Shown: positions 1 through 12,500 of the stretch, piece after piece
How positions within the stretch are numbered: position 1 is the first letter of the stretch
Layout of the letters: every line of letters starts with the position of its first letter
Assembly (NCBI RefSeq): GCF_901709675.1
Contig: NC_051102.1
Coordinates: forward strand, 7,103,412 to 7,167,411
Origin: Syngnathus acus
Lineage: Eukaryota > Chordata > Actinopteri > Syngnathiformes > Syngnathidae
Direction of reading: 5' to 3'
Length of the DNA: 64,000 nt
The notes under the pieces: model-generated
The model's input: only the letters and a program-made list of their open reading frames with translations
What the model was told of the DNA's origin: nothing
Database searches by the model: none
Made by a program: the position numbers and the translations under genes

Positions 1-936
1 GACCCCATTCCCTCACCCTTGCACCTGTCTGGTAATCCAGTCCGAGTGAAAGTGAAGGAGAGCGAAGTCATGACAGACTACCGCAAGGTCTCCCAGTGGG
101 GGCTGCTCAGTGAGGTCAAGCAGGCCCCTGGGCCTGTCTGTCTTTTCCAAACGTTGTTTGTCTGTTGTTGGCCTTTACGTCACGTGATGCGTGTGCTCAG
201 GCCACCTGTTGCGTGACCCTGAGTGCATGCATTAATGGATTTTGTGTCGGGAACCCCCCCCCCCCCCACCGCCAAACATACACTCCCTGAAGGTATCATT
301 AGTAGAGTGTATAAAGGATCTCTAGATGAGATTATTCAGAGGCTAAAACGCAAGTTTGTTTTTGTACGATAGATTACATCGGAATCGCACAGGAAATGTG
401 TTGGATGTCATATGATTAGCATGAGATTAGCATGAGACGCATCAATCATGGCCTCCTGGGGCAGTCTGACACAAACGTGCCCCCTGCTGGGAGTGACAGG
501 AATAGCATGCAGTTCATGAATAGAGCCAATTTATGTTGTTGAATTAGTGATTTATTCTTGACCTTAAGTATGTGCTTTCAATATTTTGCCAAGGTTGCCT
601 TGCCTCACTTGTACATCAGGAAATCATATTGTGGACCCAAAATAAAGTAGAAAGGAGTCGTTGGCGTTTTTGTATAGCATTATCCTCATATGAACCTTTT
701 AAAAAAATAAGTTGATGGCGATGGCTTGCAGACCCCCTGAGGGCCCGCAAACTTCAGTTTGAGAACCACTCCCATAGTGGATTTTTACAAAGAAGTATAA
801 AAGTACATACTGTGGTGTAAAATACACTGAAACACATTTGAGATACTTATTTTCAACATCACGTTGAGCCTTTTCACCTTTTGAATGTTCATAAATCCAG
901 ATAAGATAAGGACCACCCTTGTCCTTTCTCTTTCAG
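1..936 (+). other. Intron of mbnl1 upstream of the finger-2 exon
   Basis: Presumed intronic, because the exon at 937 begins mid-domain after a TTTCAG acceptor. A hAT-like relic may lie near 718-775, recognised by a GTTTGAGAACCACT motif common at the ends of fish and mammalian hAT repeats. The first 130 bases are GC-richer and open in one frame, but I recognise no protein and see no convincing splice sites. Confidence 0.6.
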
Positions 937-3900
937 GGCCGCTGTTCCAGAGAGAACTGCAAATACCTGCACCCTCCTCCGCACCTAAAGAACCAGCTGG
1001 AGATTAATGGCAGAAACAACCTGATCCAGCAGAAGAACATGGTCATGCTGGCCCAGCAGATGCAGCTCGCCAATGCCATGATGCCTGCCACGCAGCTACC
1101 GCCTATGGTGAGGAGACACAGCCACAAACACGGCAAAAGTATCACGTTCAGCCAACCCCTTCATATTTGAGCTTGGGAACCTTTATTTGTCCAAAACGCA
1201 TCTAGGACTGTAGCTATCAAATCGGAATTAAATATTCTTCCGATTATCCCATCGATTAATAGGGCAATTGCTTCAAAAACAATTCCAACATTAAACACGT
1301 TAGATTATTTTGGTACACTTGGTGTTGCCAACCCAGCATTTCACTAGTTACATATGTCCTATTTTATTGATTTAATTGTGATGTACATTTCTCTTAAATT
1401 ATAAAATATCATATTGTGGCTAATTATTTTTATTATTAATTATTATTTTTATTAGTTAAATAATTAGTCATAATATGTGATGATAATAATAATATTTGAA
1501 GAAGAATTGATATTTCATTAACATGGGATTTCATACGCTTCGACTTCCTCCCACTCCTATTTGCATATGAAAAGCAAGTGCTAAGTGTTTTATTGTCTAT
1601 TATTGATGGCTCAGTTTTCGGGGTGTGTATGTGTTAGGTTGCAAATAAATGTTCCAAAAAACATGCATGAACATACTACACACCAGAGTTTGATCTTCCC
1701 TAGTGAGACTGCAGACTTGTGAAAATGGTGACAATGCAGCTCATTTACTATCTCTGTAGCAGATTTTATCATCTGCTTTATTGTCTGCACAACAAGATGT
1801 GTTTTGTTCACCCTAAGCTCATTCCACCCTTCAGCCCATGTTCTCGGTGACGCCCGGCCTGGCCACCAACGCCAACGCTGCGGCTGCAGCTGCGGCCGCA
1901 GCAGCGTTCAATCCCTACATGAGCCCCGTGTCACCAGGCCTGATGCCCCAAGAGATCATGCCAAGCACCCAAGTCCTCATGGCCTCCAGCCCCAACGTCA
2001 GCCAAGTCCCCAACGCTGCCGCTGCAGCCCAGAAACTGCTGAGAACAGACAGACTTGAGGTAACTGCAGCTTTTATGTCTCGGAATGACGTCAATTGACA
2101 CAGCTGAAAATATCAAACGAAAATATATCAAAAACAAATGTGACCAGTCAAATCTGCAGTCGATGCATCGTTAGGAATACAAATCGTGACGCAAGACTAA
2201 TACAAATGCTTGCAAGTATTTACATCATCAAGGGTGTATCCAGATCTGCTGTTTGGGAATTTGATTTAATCAAATCATGCGACAAACGCCACAATGAATT
2301 TTTATTTACTCAGTCCAGTGCAATTTGGTTTCTACTGCCCTCTACTGTCTCATTTGTGAACTAAAGAAATGGTCCTTGATGAGCCAAGGCACATAAATGT
2401 CATCAATAAGATAAAATAATAATAATAATAATAATAAACCTCTATACCCATCCATCACCAGACAAAAACGTCACATATTATATATACTCAAATACTGATG
2501 AGCTCAGCCTCAATTCACTCACAAATATACAATCTGGGCTTTTAAGTTAAGCTTTTCATCAAAACTTACCTTATATTAACATAAAACATTCGTTGATGTG
2601 AATATTGCTACTGTTACAATTGAATTTGCCAAACTGGATAAATCTGAAGATCTGCAAGCCAACAGGTGGCTGCATAGGATAACTGTACCTCCTGCCATCT
2701 AGCGGTAGACAATTGAATTACTCTGTCTCCATGTTGTTGACATTGCTGCTTTATAAGAATAAATTTATTTTGTGTAAATGGTAAAACCATATTGCTCGGA
2801 CCAAGTTGGAATCGATTCCTGCAGGACATTTTACACTAACGTGTTTTAGCATAGTGATAGAGAATTACTTCTCAAATCTACTGTACCTAAATATATGGAG
2901 AAATGTGATCACGAGGCATTTTTTTTTCTGGTTAAAAGACTGCAGGTCTCATCCATTTTTAACCTTGTTGTCCTTTTTGGAACTGTGCATCATCTGCAAA
3001 GACAGATAAAAGCCTCGATGACTCATACTTCATCTGCATAAACATAAAAAGCAGAGCCATTTGTGCTGGATTCACTGCTGTTTTTATGAGAGCAAAAATC
3101 GCTGAAGCATTAATGGCTTGTATTCCGGGAAAACATACAAAATAGAACCAAAAAAAAATCACATGGGCAACTTTGCAACAATAAAACAAATAGCTATCTA
3201 ATTGTCTACCAGCTGCTTTTACATGGAGCACGAAAACTGATTTTCTTTTTTTTTTTTTCCCCTGCTGTCGTCAGCTATAATCATAATGACCTCATAGGCC
3301 AATGAAAATCAGCTCAAAAAATGCGAAGCCTGATTAAGGGAGCTGGAAAATCATCACTGTGAGCATTGCTGATTAAGATGTCCATTTGAATTTTTTCGTT
3401 TTAATATATATATATTAAAAAAAAAAGACGTTGAACATTACATCTGGAAATGTACCGTTTTTTTCCGGACTATAAGGCGCACCTAAAATGTTCTCAAAAG
3501 CCGACAGTGCGCCTTATAGTCCGGTGCGCCTTATATATGGACCAAATTCCTCAATTTAAACTGGCCCGAAGCATTGTGTCATGAAATCAATCATAAGTGG
3601 CCCGCTGAAGACTATGAATCATGAATCAAAAAGACTATGAATCATTATTTTGTGATTATAAAGTAATTTGTTGCGTCTGAAGTTGAAATAAAAAAGATAA
3701 AATGGAGAATGATTTGATTTGGATTAAAAATCTGACATGATGCATTAATGGTGCGCCTTATAGTCCGGAAAATACGGTAAGTGTAACTCGCTAACTCAAA
3801 GCGGCTTGCTTGGTTTTATATATGATTTATTTTGTGTTGATAACACTGTGTCTCTGGTTTTAGGTGTGTCGCGAGTACCAGAGGGGGAACTGTTCCCGGG

Positions 3901-6900
3901 GGGAGGACGACTGTCGATTTGCACACCCCTCAGACAGCACCATGATCGACACGAATGACAACACCGTCACCGTGTGCATGGACTACATCAAGGGGCGGTG
4001 CTCTCGCGAGAAGTGCAAGTACTTCCACCCGCCGGCGCATCTGCAGGCTAAAATTAAGGCCACCCAGCACCAGGTGAACCAGGCCTCAGCCGCCGCTGCC
4101 ATGGTGAGTCGTCTTGATTAATCCTGCGCCAGATTCCATTTTTAAATCCACGTTGGCTTGGGTCAGACAATACGATAATAAAGGTAGTTCCTTCCTTTCT
4201 TGGGCCACTTTTTTGTCTATAGCTCCGCTTCCTCTTGATGTTATAAATGGGTTTTATTGTGGTGTAAGTTCTGTCTTTTAGCAATGGCACCAGCACAGTC
4301 TTCTGGTTATTGTGATTTCTTTTTTTGTTTCTTATATGCTATTGCGGCTGAGAGCTAGAAGTGAATCATTGCAAAGTGACTCCGACTAGGATGTGCACAG
4401 TGAAACCTCCACAGATGTACTACAGTGAACCCTCATTTATTGCGGGGGGATATGTTCCAAACCGACAATTGGCGATACAAAGGCCATGTTAAATAAATGT
4501 GGGTCATTTTTGCTGCTTTTTAGTCAAAAACCGGTTTTGGGTCAAGCTGACGATTACCAAAGAACAGAAGAACAAACAAACTTTTATTTCTAAAACTTAC
4601 TATAAATGTATATAAAAGTATTCCTCGGCACCCGTTCTGACTCACTTGCAAGGTTTTCCAATTAAGAGGCACATCTTGTTGGTTTTAAGCTTTTTAATTT
4701 ATTCTCCTAATTAACATTTACTGAGCAAAATGTAAAAAAAAAAAAAGAACCATCATGTTCACCAACTTAATATCTATTCCGTCTACTCAAAATCCGCAAG
4801 CTTAATTCCAACATATAATGAGAGATACCATCCACAGGCTAACAGAAATTAGCATAGAATTTATACAATTTATACAACACAAATGGAGGAGCAACACATA
4901 CAAACTGGCATATTTTTTTCTCAAGATGACCACAATTAGGTAGGGGACCTTCTAAAAGCTTTTAGCCACGGCGTGTACGATGATCTGCAATATTACGGGG
5001 GTTCACTGTATTCTGTTCAAGTTCAAATTAGCCAGTTACATAATGACTGAACAATATTTTCATTGCTACGTCCATCCATTTGTGTGTGACGTTAACTAAT
5101 GTAGACTAGTAGTACAGTATCATGATGATCATGTAAGCGTTGAGCAGTAGAGCTACTATCCACATTGTGCATGCCTTAGTCCTGTAATCCCCTTGTAAAA
5201 ATGCATTCCAATGATTTGTTTTTTTTATTTGTTTTTTTTCTCACCTATACCCAAACTGCACTGCTGCCCCCATGATGCACCTCTGCTTGCTGGTTTATGT
5301 TAATGCGCTTGAACCCCATTGGCCCATTGCCATCATGTGCTCGCTGCCTGCTAATTAAGACTCAGTCGGCTGTCAAATCACTGAAGCGACCCCTCGACGC
5401 AACCTTTGACCTGGTACTATGACCTTTCACCTTTTAGCTTGGCATGTGGCTTTGTCGTAGAGCAGTGTTTTAACTAATGCTCTTTGGTCGTCTTTTGTCT
5501 CGATGCAATGTCTGTTTTTTTCCTTCTGTCTTTAAATGTGTGTGATGAAATGACTGCGGCTCTTCCATTTCGAGAGGGGGGGATGGTGGTGGTCCAAACG
5601 AGGTCACCTCAAATATGAATTCACAAAGAGCCGCAATCAGATCATCACATGTGGTGTCTTTAACACAAAGCTAGTGAGGGTTAGGGAAGCGTTTAAAATG
5701 GTAGCATGGCTTTTAATGTCTTCTGTCCAATTAGTCTTCACTGTTGTGGAGCACGAATGTGTTGCTAGTGCATGTCAGGTGGGGCTAAGAGGTCTTACAG
5801 GGGGTGATTCAAAAGAGATGGGCCACGCCAACGGACCTCAAAAGTGGCCTCATGTCAAAGAGATCTTGAGACCTTTTTTGACTTTTGTCTGTGCGTGAAC
5901 CATCACTTGACACGGCTTCCATCATGGAGCTAGCAGTGCAGCCTCCCTCTCTCTCTCTCTCTGTGCTTCCACCTCTTGTTAGTAGCTGTATTGTCGTTCT
6001 TTAATTGTTAATGCTTGCTTATGTTGCATTTAGTTAGCCAGGTTAATATTGCCAATGAAGATGATAAACTCACGAATGCCAGTAGCTCCAGTAGGCACCA
6101 TGCTCCTGCTTGTGTACTAGTACATGTGTCCGAGTGCTGCTTGCTTGCTACTGATGACATGATCCTATTGTTGATGTACACACAAGGATGTTGTAATAAT
6201 GCTCCTACGATGTGTTCTAACATATCTTCCATTTTTTTTTTTTTTTGGGTTTTGTTTTCCAACTCATCTTTTTACCCCTCATCACTGACCTCCGCTCATC
6301 TGGCTGGGCAGGGTATGGCCCCCAGTGTCATGGCTCCCCTGCCAAAGCGGGCGGCCCTGGAGAAAGCCAACGGGGCCTCTGCTGTGTTTAACACCGGCAT
6401 GCTCCAGTACCAACAGGCCCTGGCCAGCATGCAGTTTCAACAGCAGGCCGCTTTCCTCCCATCAGGTATGCAAACCGTAAGCTTGACGGACCCCGCCCGG
6501 ATCGGCCCAACCCGGCTCCCGCTTGGCTGGAGTTGGACGGATGGCCGCTCATAACATTGTGAACCATCTATCGATAGAGGGGACATTACAATAGACAGCT
6601 CAAGATGGCTCATTGTTTGCTTTGCTGAGAAGAAATACACAGTACAATACGCTGAAAGACAAAATCCCCAATAGATGAATTGAACGATATATTTCTGACG
6701 ACATCAATGCTTTATTGTGACTCTTCCAGTCTCTCCAGACCTCGGTTGTAACTTGCTGGCGACAGACTTTTTCAAAATGTTTCATGGTTAAAATTTTCGA
6801 GGTGTCGTTTTGGTCACATGATTTCAAACTCAGAACAGCATGTTAAAGAGGACTGGTTAAAGCATTTAAAAAAAAACACGTATCGACTGCACCCATTTCG

Positions 6901-9594
6901 GCAACAGAGACTCCCCACACTTCTCTTTTTTTATGAAATTATAGTCAGTTCTTAAATAGGTCAAAACACAACATATTAAAATGAACCAGACCATCCCGCT
7001 TGGTCGAAACGAGGCATCTGGGTACGTTTTCACCCCCTCGTAAAAAGCCAACCGCTTTCAGTTGATCGAGCCGCGTGCTTTGCTAGTTTGCTGATTGACA
7101 GTGGTGACTTATATTTAATGACTGGGGCTAGTGGTGGAGCTGAGATGCTGATGTGTTGACATCTGGTAATCTAACAGGCATTCACCCTTCCTCACGCCTG
7201 AGTTCATAATGTTTTCATACTTGTACGAATTTACATGTCAAAAAAAAAAATGCACATTGACTGACCAAGAAATATTAACCCCCCACACACCTTATCTCTC
7301 CCCCTCACTCTAACGAACCTTGTGACGGGCTGTTTTGATTTCTCTTCCCCCTATCCAATCCACTTCCTGTTGCACTGCATGATGGGCAGGCTCAATATTG
7401 TGCATGACCCCTACAGCCGGCGTTGGTAGGTTCCAGTTCTCCTTTTTCAGTTCTGTGTGACTTCCTGTCTGTGGCTCGCATGTGGCACCAAAATTTAGTT
7501 TTGTTCGTTAAATGCGGTAAATTGAATTGTGATGTTTTGTGTAAAAGGCATATTTGATCTCATTCACGTGTATTCATTGTATTTAGTTCAAGTGATATTT
7601 TATTTTGCGGTTTTGCTTGACCACTTACCCTCTCGTGCTCGTCAACTTCGCTCTTGGCTGCTCATCCTTAAGAGTGGAAGACGCTTTTGAAACAATTAAA
7701 CACCGAGGAGGATCCATTTGAACTTTGCCCCTTCTCGTCCTCTGCCGCAACCACTCGCTCAACTTATTTGTTCAATTTATAGATGACTGATATTCTGTCA
7801 ACATATTGTCACGGTTGGGCAAAAACCCAGGATGTCCAAATATGGTCATTGTTTTTTACAAGTCAATTTAATTATTGAAACAATAATGAGTCAAAATGGA
7901 TTGAATATATTTTAGTGGACCTGTTTTGTTCAAAATATATAGCTTGAAAGTTTCATTTACTGCCATTTTAGCACTTAATTCACTATATGATAGATATAAA
8001 GAAAAAAAAATATTGTTTTCATATCAGTGAACTGAAATTAAAAATGATGCAACTATTTTTTTTTTCCTCACACTCTTCATGGTCAGTCGGCAGAGAAACA
8101 AAAGGGACCGCGTGAAATGGAATCCCTCGAGAACTTCCTCTCTTGCACTCTCTTGTCTTCCCCTTCTGTTATGTTTGTGTGTGTTGGTGTGCGTGGCTAC
8201 ACACTGCTCCTGTATGCATTTGTGCTTACATGATTCTCCCCTCCAAAAAAGTTCCCATGATGCACGGCGGTACCCCAGTCACTGTGTCTGCAGCCACCAC
8301 ATCTGCCACAAGCGTTCCCTTCGCAACTGCCTCCACCAATCAGGTTTGCACCTCAACCGTCTCTCTCTCTCGCTCTCTTTTACTCTCTCTCTCTCACGAC
8401 ACATGGATGATGATGATGCTCTGTCTCACAGCGAGTGGGTGGGGTTGCAAAATAGGCGGGACTCCCTCTTGTTGGCCTACACTAGAGTCCAACTTGCCAG
8501 TGTGTACTAAGAATACTCGTCTTTCTTTCTTGGGAAACAAATTGTGTTGCATTTGAATGTGTGTCCTCGTTGTAACAACCGTTTTTTGTCCTTTCCTATT
8601 TTGAGGACTCTTCCTTATCAAAGTTGACTACCAACGAATACATGCAATTGGTATGTATGAGGTAGTTTTTTTGAATTTTTTTTTCTTTTTTAAATCCTCC
8701 CGCCCCTACATTCACCATTCGCACAGCTCGTGCAACAGCTGCTATCTGTGCCCCCTTTGGTGCTTGGCTTTTTTTCTTCTTTTTTCTTTTTTTATTTGAC
8801 ATTTTTCGCTGCTGCTTTCCAGCACGTAAATACCAGCTCTACCATGTTCCAGTCCAACAGTCTCAATATTATTACGGGCAAGTTTTAGAATGAGCCACTT
8901 TTGTGCGTTATGCTGTTGAGTTGTGCAGGTCAACAACATGGAGGACTTAGATTTGCATGGGGGAAACCAACCCACTGTCCCTTTACTGCCTTAATAATAA
9001 TAATAAGTGCCGTTAGTCCGATTCTTTATTAGTATTATTTTGATTCTGCTCACTTTTGTCCTCCATATAGTACATTTAATTGACACCATCAAATTTCAAC
9101 ATACTCCACATTTTTTCTCATTCCACAGACAATTTACAGTTTTACCACAATTTAATATTTAACATCTCCGCAATCATTATCAATCAGACAGACAAAGAAT
9201 ATTCAATTTCAACTTTGAAAACCTTATTGAAACGTTCATTTGAAACCAGTTTCCATCCGTTCAAATGAATTCTCATTCATGACACAAATTTTAGCATTTC
9301 AGCATTCAACACATTTTCTAGTAACAATAATAATAATTCTCTCCCTCCCCTTCTTCATGCTCTCACTCGAGTGTAGCTTTTCTACTGTCGTCTCTATCTT
9401 TTTACATTTCTTTGTTTTTAAAGCTGACAACTTCTCTTAAAGTGACAGTACGCCGTTAATCTGTGTGCTCCGCAACTATATTTTGTGTTTGAACGGCTCT
9501 CGGTTTAATCACGTGTCTGCTTTCTACCCCTCCCCAGATTCCAATAATATCTGCGGATCATCTGAGTAGTCACAAGTACTTGACTCAAATGTAG
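937..9594 (+). CDS. mbnl1: Muscleblind-like splicing regulator, MBNL1 type (5' partial)
   Basis: RNA-binding alternative-splicing factor that recognises YGCY motifs through CCCH zinc fingers. Coding exons with GT-AG borders: 937-1107, 1835-2059, 3864-4103, 5360-5413, 6312-6465, 7390-7425, 8252-8343, 9538-9594 (stop TAG). All joins keep frame and give 342 residues. The first visible exon starts inside finger 2 ([12 protein letters not shown]), so finger 1 and the start codon lie upstream of the window. Exon 3864-4103 holds fingers 3 and 4: C-X7-C-X6-C-X3-H in [21 protein letters not shown] (split: [21 protein letters not shown]) and C-X7-C-X4-C-X3-H starting [10 protein letters not shown]. The 54-nt exon encodes the [13 protein letters not shown] nuclear-localisation segment, and the C-terminus is SSHKYLTQM. 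The linker and tail fit MBNL1 better than MBNL2 or MBNL3, and neighbouring rap2b and kcnab1 match the human MBNL1 neighbourhood. The 54- and 36-nt exons are probably alternative. Odd point: a run of ten alanines. Confidence 0.95.
2060..3863 (+). other. mbnl1 intron between linker exon and finger 3/4 exon
   Basis: Bounded by GTAACT and TTTTAG. Contains a short AAT repeat near 2417-2437, a T-rich tract near 3245-3260 and the MITE described separately at 3452-3779. Nothing else recognised. Confidence 0.8.
3452..3779. mobile_element. MITE with CCGGACTATAAGGCGCACC-type terminal inverted repeats
   Basis: The left end reads TACCGT, a T run, then CCGGACTATAAGGCGCACC. The right end is its reverse complement, GGTGCGCCTTATAGTCCGG then AAAATACGGTA. 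There is no transposase ORF between. The TA at each outer edge fits a TA target duplication of Tc1/mariner-like elements. The same inverted-repeat sequence is repeated internally near 3505-3535. This is a non-autonomous DNA transposon of a type common in fish genomes; the superfamily is inferred. Confidence 0.85.
4421..5010. mobile_element. MITE with TACAGTGAACCCTC inverted ends
   Basis: Left end TACAGTGAACCCTCATTTAT with a following GCGGGG; right end ACGGGGGTTCACTGTA, its imperfect reverse complement. Roughly 590 bp, AT-rich, without a transposase ORF. Same general family as the element at 18307-18645. Confidence 0.8.
5270..5359 (+). promoter_or_regulatory. Conserved-type intronic splicing regulator of the 54-nt mbnl1 exon
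   Basis: The last about 90 intron bases carry repeated YGCY cores (GCTTGCTGG, GCGCTTG, GTGCTCGCTGCCTGCT) and end in the non-standard acceptor TAATTAAG, with almost no polypyrimidine tract. Established knowledge: in vertebrate MBNL genes the intron before the 54-nt exon is extremely conserved, has a distant branch point, and is bound by MBNL protein to repress the exon (autoregulation). The match to that element is from memory, not from an alignment. Confidence 0.75.
5360..5413 (+). other. mbnl1: 54-nt alternative exon of mbnl1 (nuclear localisation)
   Basis: Eighteen codons encoding [18 protein letters not shown] in phase 0 on both sides, so inclusion or skipping keeps the frame. Donor GTACTA. 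In known MBNL1 this exon supplies a nuclear-localisation signal and its inclusion is switched during muscle and heart development and in myotonic dystrophy. Alternative use here is inferred by homology. Confidence 0.85.
5414..9537 (+). other. mbnl1 introns between the last coding exons
   Basis: Four introns (5414-6311, 6466-7389, 7426-8251, 8344-9537). Contents seen: CT-rich simple repeats near 5945-5962 and 8357-8398, T runs before 6250 and near 8676-8795, and short AT-rich stretches. No transposon with clear ends and no RNA gene recognised. Confidence 0.6.
7390..7425 (+). other. mbnl1: 36-nt exon of mbnl1
   Basis: Flanked by GGGCAG and GTAGGT, phase 1 on both sides, so skipping keeps frame. 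Encodes [11 protein letters not shown] in place of the human SILCMTPATS-type segment. In mammalian MBNL1 a 36-nt exon at this position is alternatively spliced and affects dimerisation; the same use here is inference. Confidence 0.8.
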
Positions 9595-12500
9595 TTCCTC
9601 TCAAGAACAGTGAGTCTCTGTTTCAACCATCACACATACACTGTTGATGAAAAGTTTGGGTTATTTGGCTTTGGATTAAAACTCAATATACACTATGACC
9701 TTTACAAGTAAACTCCCCTAAACTTTTTAATGTCCAACCGTTTCAGTACTTTTTACACAACGTGGTGTTAGCTTGAAAAAAAATCTTCATGGCAAAAATG
9801 ATTTGATCCTTGACAATTTCTAAGAATGTCCACTATGCAGCATTTCATGTTCATCCTGGAATTGAACCCCAAATGCCACATTTCCCAAATTTGTGAGTAA
9901 TTATTTGTGTTTGTTTGTGTGTTCTTGTAAATCCCAATAGCATCTAATCCCTCAACCTCTCTTTCCTCCACTTACAGATCAAACGAATGTGCGCTGGCAC
10001 CGTCCAAGCCGAAACAGTTCAGCCTTTATTTCCATAAAAACTTCAGAATGTCAAACAACGGGATTGAGGAGGGTCTGCCATCTATCAAAACATCCAAGGT
10101 GCAACCCGTGCCATTTTCCCCACATGTCAAAAAGCGGTGAGAGAAGAGGCCATCTTGGTGCCTGCGGAGAGAGAGGGGGGGTGGGAGTGGGGGGGTCTCA
10201 TCACACCGCTGTACATCAAAATCAAGGCGCTCAATTGGTTGTAATTCACTTCACCGGATGCAGAGAAGGTCAAAAGGTTACGTTGCGCGAGTCATAGTAC
10301 ACCTCTGGTACGTCAGGTGACCAAGATTTCTTTTATTCCTTTTCTTTTTTTTTTTGTTTGAATTAATCAGCCATATTTCATCGTTTACAAAAAAAAAAAA
10401 AAAAAAAAGACATGCACCTTGAATTTGAATCGAAATGAGAGCGGCACAGCCATTATGAAACAGGAATCTGCTAAGACGATTGAGCGTGTGCAGTATTTTG
10501 TGTGCGTGTGTGTGTGTTTAGTGACTAGTCAAACTAGACACGGATGGATGACTAAATGACGAGGCATGGACATATGAATGTTGTGGGTGAACCAACATAC
10601 CTGTGTACCTTGAAAGCACAGCCAAGCTTGCTCTTCTCACCTTGTCATGTGCCATGGAGGCCATACAGCTCAAACCAGAGTGTTGTCTCAGCAGTGTTAT
10701 TTGTTTACCGAGGGTAAAATCTAAAAAAAAGAATAATAATAATAATGTTGTATGGCTCTTAATATTGTTTAAGAAATGTTCATAATTTTAGAAGTGAGTT
10801 TTGTGCTAATTTTTGTGTTTTTAAAATCTTTTAATTATGACCTTTAAATGGACAAAAAGTCTCTTTTCATCGACTAGAGTGCTGTTATTTTATTGTGTGT
10901 TTTTTTTTTTTTAGCTTTGTCGGGATTTTGTTGTCGCTCAAGTCCATCGACTTTAAAGCCTTTGGATTAGTGGTGTGCAGCTTTAACTGACTTGTTACCC
11001 CCAGAGTTTTAACTCTGTAAAAGAGGAGAACCGTTGAGCTGCGTGCGAATGGCAATGTAAGACGAAAAGGTCATTGAAACCAAAAAAAATAAAAATACAC
11101 TTGAATGATTGTTTGTCCATGTCAATTGTCAGAGTCAAACTTAACAAACGGCAGCGGTTCCCAACACACCTTTGTCAAAATTACAAGAGTATTAAGCCAA
11201 AAAAATATATATATATATATATTTATCAAAACGAATATTAAGGAATATTATGAATGAAAACTGCCAGAAACCTTTGATGTAACATTAGCATCAACTTTTG
11301 TCCTCATATTACAGCTAGGTATTCCTTATACATTTTTTTCTTATGTCGTTTTTAAAAAAAAAAAAAAAATTACAGAATTTGTTTTCTTATGACTTTTAGC
11401 TTTATGATCTCATAATTATCATTACAGCTGTTTCCTGGATATATTTTTTTATTTTTGAAAAAATACTTTTTTCCTCATAAAATACTTATTTCCTCATGCC
11501 ATAGCTATTCACCAAATAAACGCTATTCTCATTTTATTCCAACTTTTTTGCAAAAAAATCAAGACGTTATTCTCCCTTTATTTTGTTGGACTGTTCAACG
11601 ACTTTTTTATGGGAATGCAGCGTTACTCTTTCCTCACAATATTCAGTCATCATTGATAGATCTAAAGTCATAATTATAGTAAAATATATAAAAAGTACTG
11701 AAATAATAATGGTCTCATCTCAATTTATATACAAGTTCCGTGAAATTCTGGGCCTCTTTATCTAAAAACAAACCTATTATTCTGGAGTTTGAATATGTAT
11801 CTAATGGACGAGTATTTTATTTCCGCCTGCCATTGTATGTAGATAAATGAACAAGAAAACATTTGTAGCAAATAATCATTTCCGGACATTTTCTTTTACC
11901 ATCGCTAGCAAAAACGTTAGTTAAAATGTTGGGAATCACTGCCTTCAAGTAAAAACACACCCCTGAAGGTTTAACTTCAAAACCGCAGAAACCAAAAGTC
12001 TTTTTACAGCATCTCTCGTCGAGGAATCATTTTTGTTGGAATAACTTTTTATTTGTACCAGAGTTGTGTTCATCCGAATGTTGTGTTGCCACAGAGGTGT
12101 GACTGCGCGTCTTTAGCGATTGTATTGTACCTAACAAAGCCTTAGATGACCATGAATGGGTCACGGCCCAAACTTGTCAATCACCATGCAGGTAAAGAGC
12201 ACCAATGATGTTTTCTAGTTATCTCACACGCCGCTTACGATACGTTTGTGCTTTCTCTAGGTAACAATTCTTCTCTTAAAAATCCATTTAAGAGCTTTTA
12301 TGTACTACTTAAGGATTTGAATCTCTTTGAGATGCATAGTTGTAGATGTTTCTTTGTTTTTGTTTTTTTTGCCTTACTATATTACTATATTACTTGACAA
12401 CATTGATACGTATAGCCGTTGTAGATTTTGAGGTTGTATGAAATTCATAATCTTTTTTTTGTTTTCCAACCATTAATAAATGATAACGATTTAAATATTC

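Larger units (their letters stand above)
4104..5359 (+). other. mbnl1 intron upstream of the 54-nt exon
   Basis: Contains a MITE (4421-5010) and, at its 3' end from about 5270, a block rich in TGCT/CGCT (YGCY) motifs that runs into an unusual acceptor, CTAATTAAG. The YGCY block is treated as a regulatory feature of its own. Confidence 0.8.

Noticed and set aside
19-216. 65-residue ORF at the window start as an mbnl1 exon
   Set aside because: No zinc-finger text, no clear splice sites, begins with a non-ATG codon.
8079-8556. Overlapping 137-143-residue ORFs as a separate gene
   Set aside because: They overlap the 92-nt mbnl1 exon and a CT repeat; only the mbnl1 frame is conserved.
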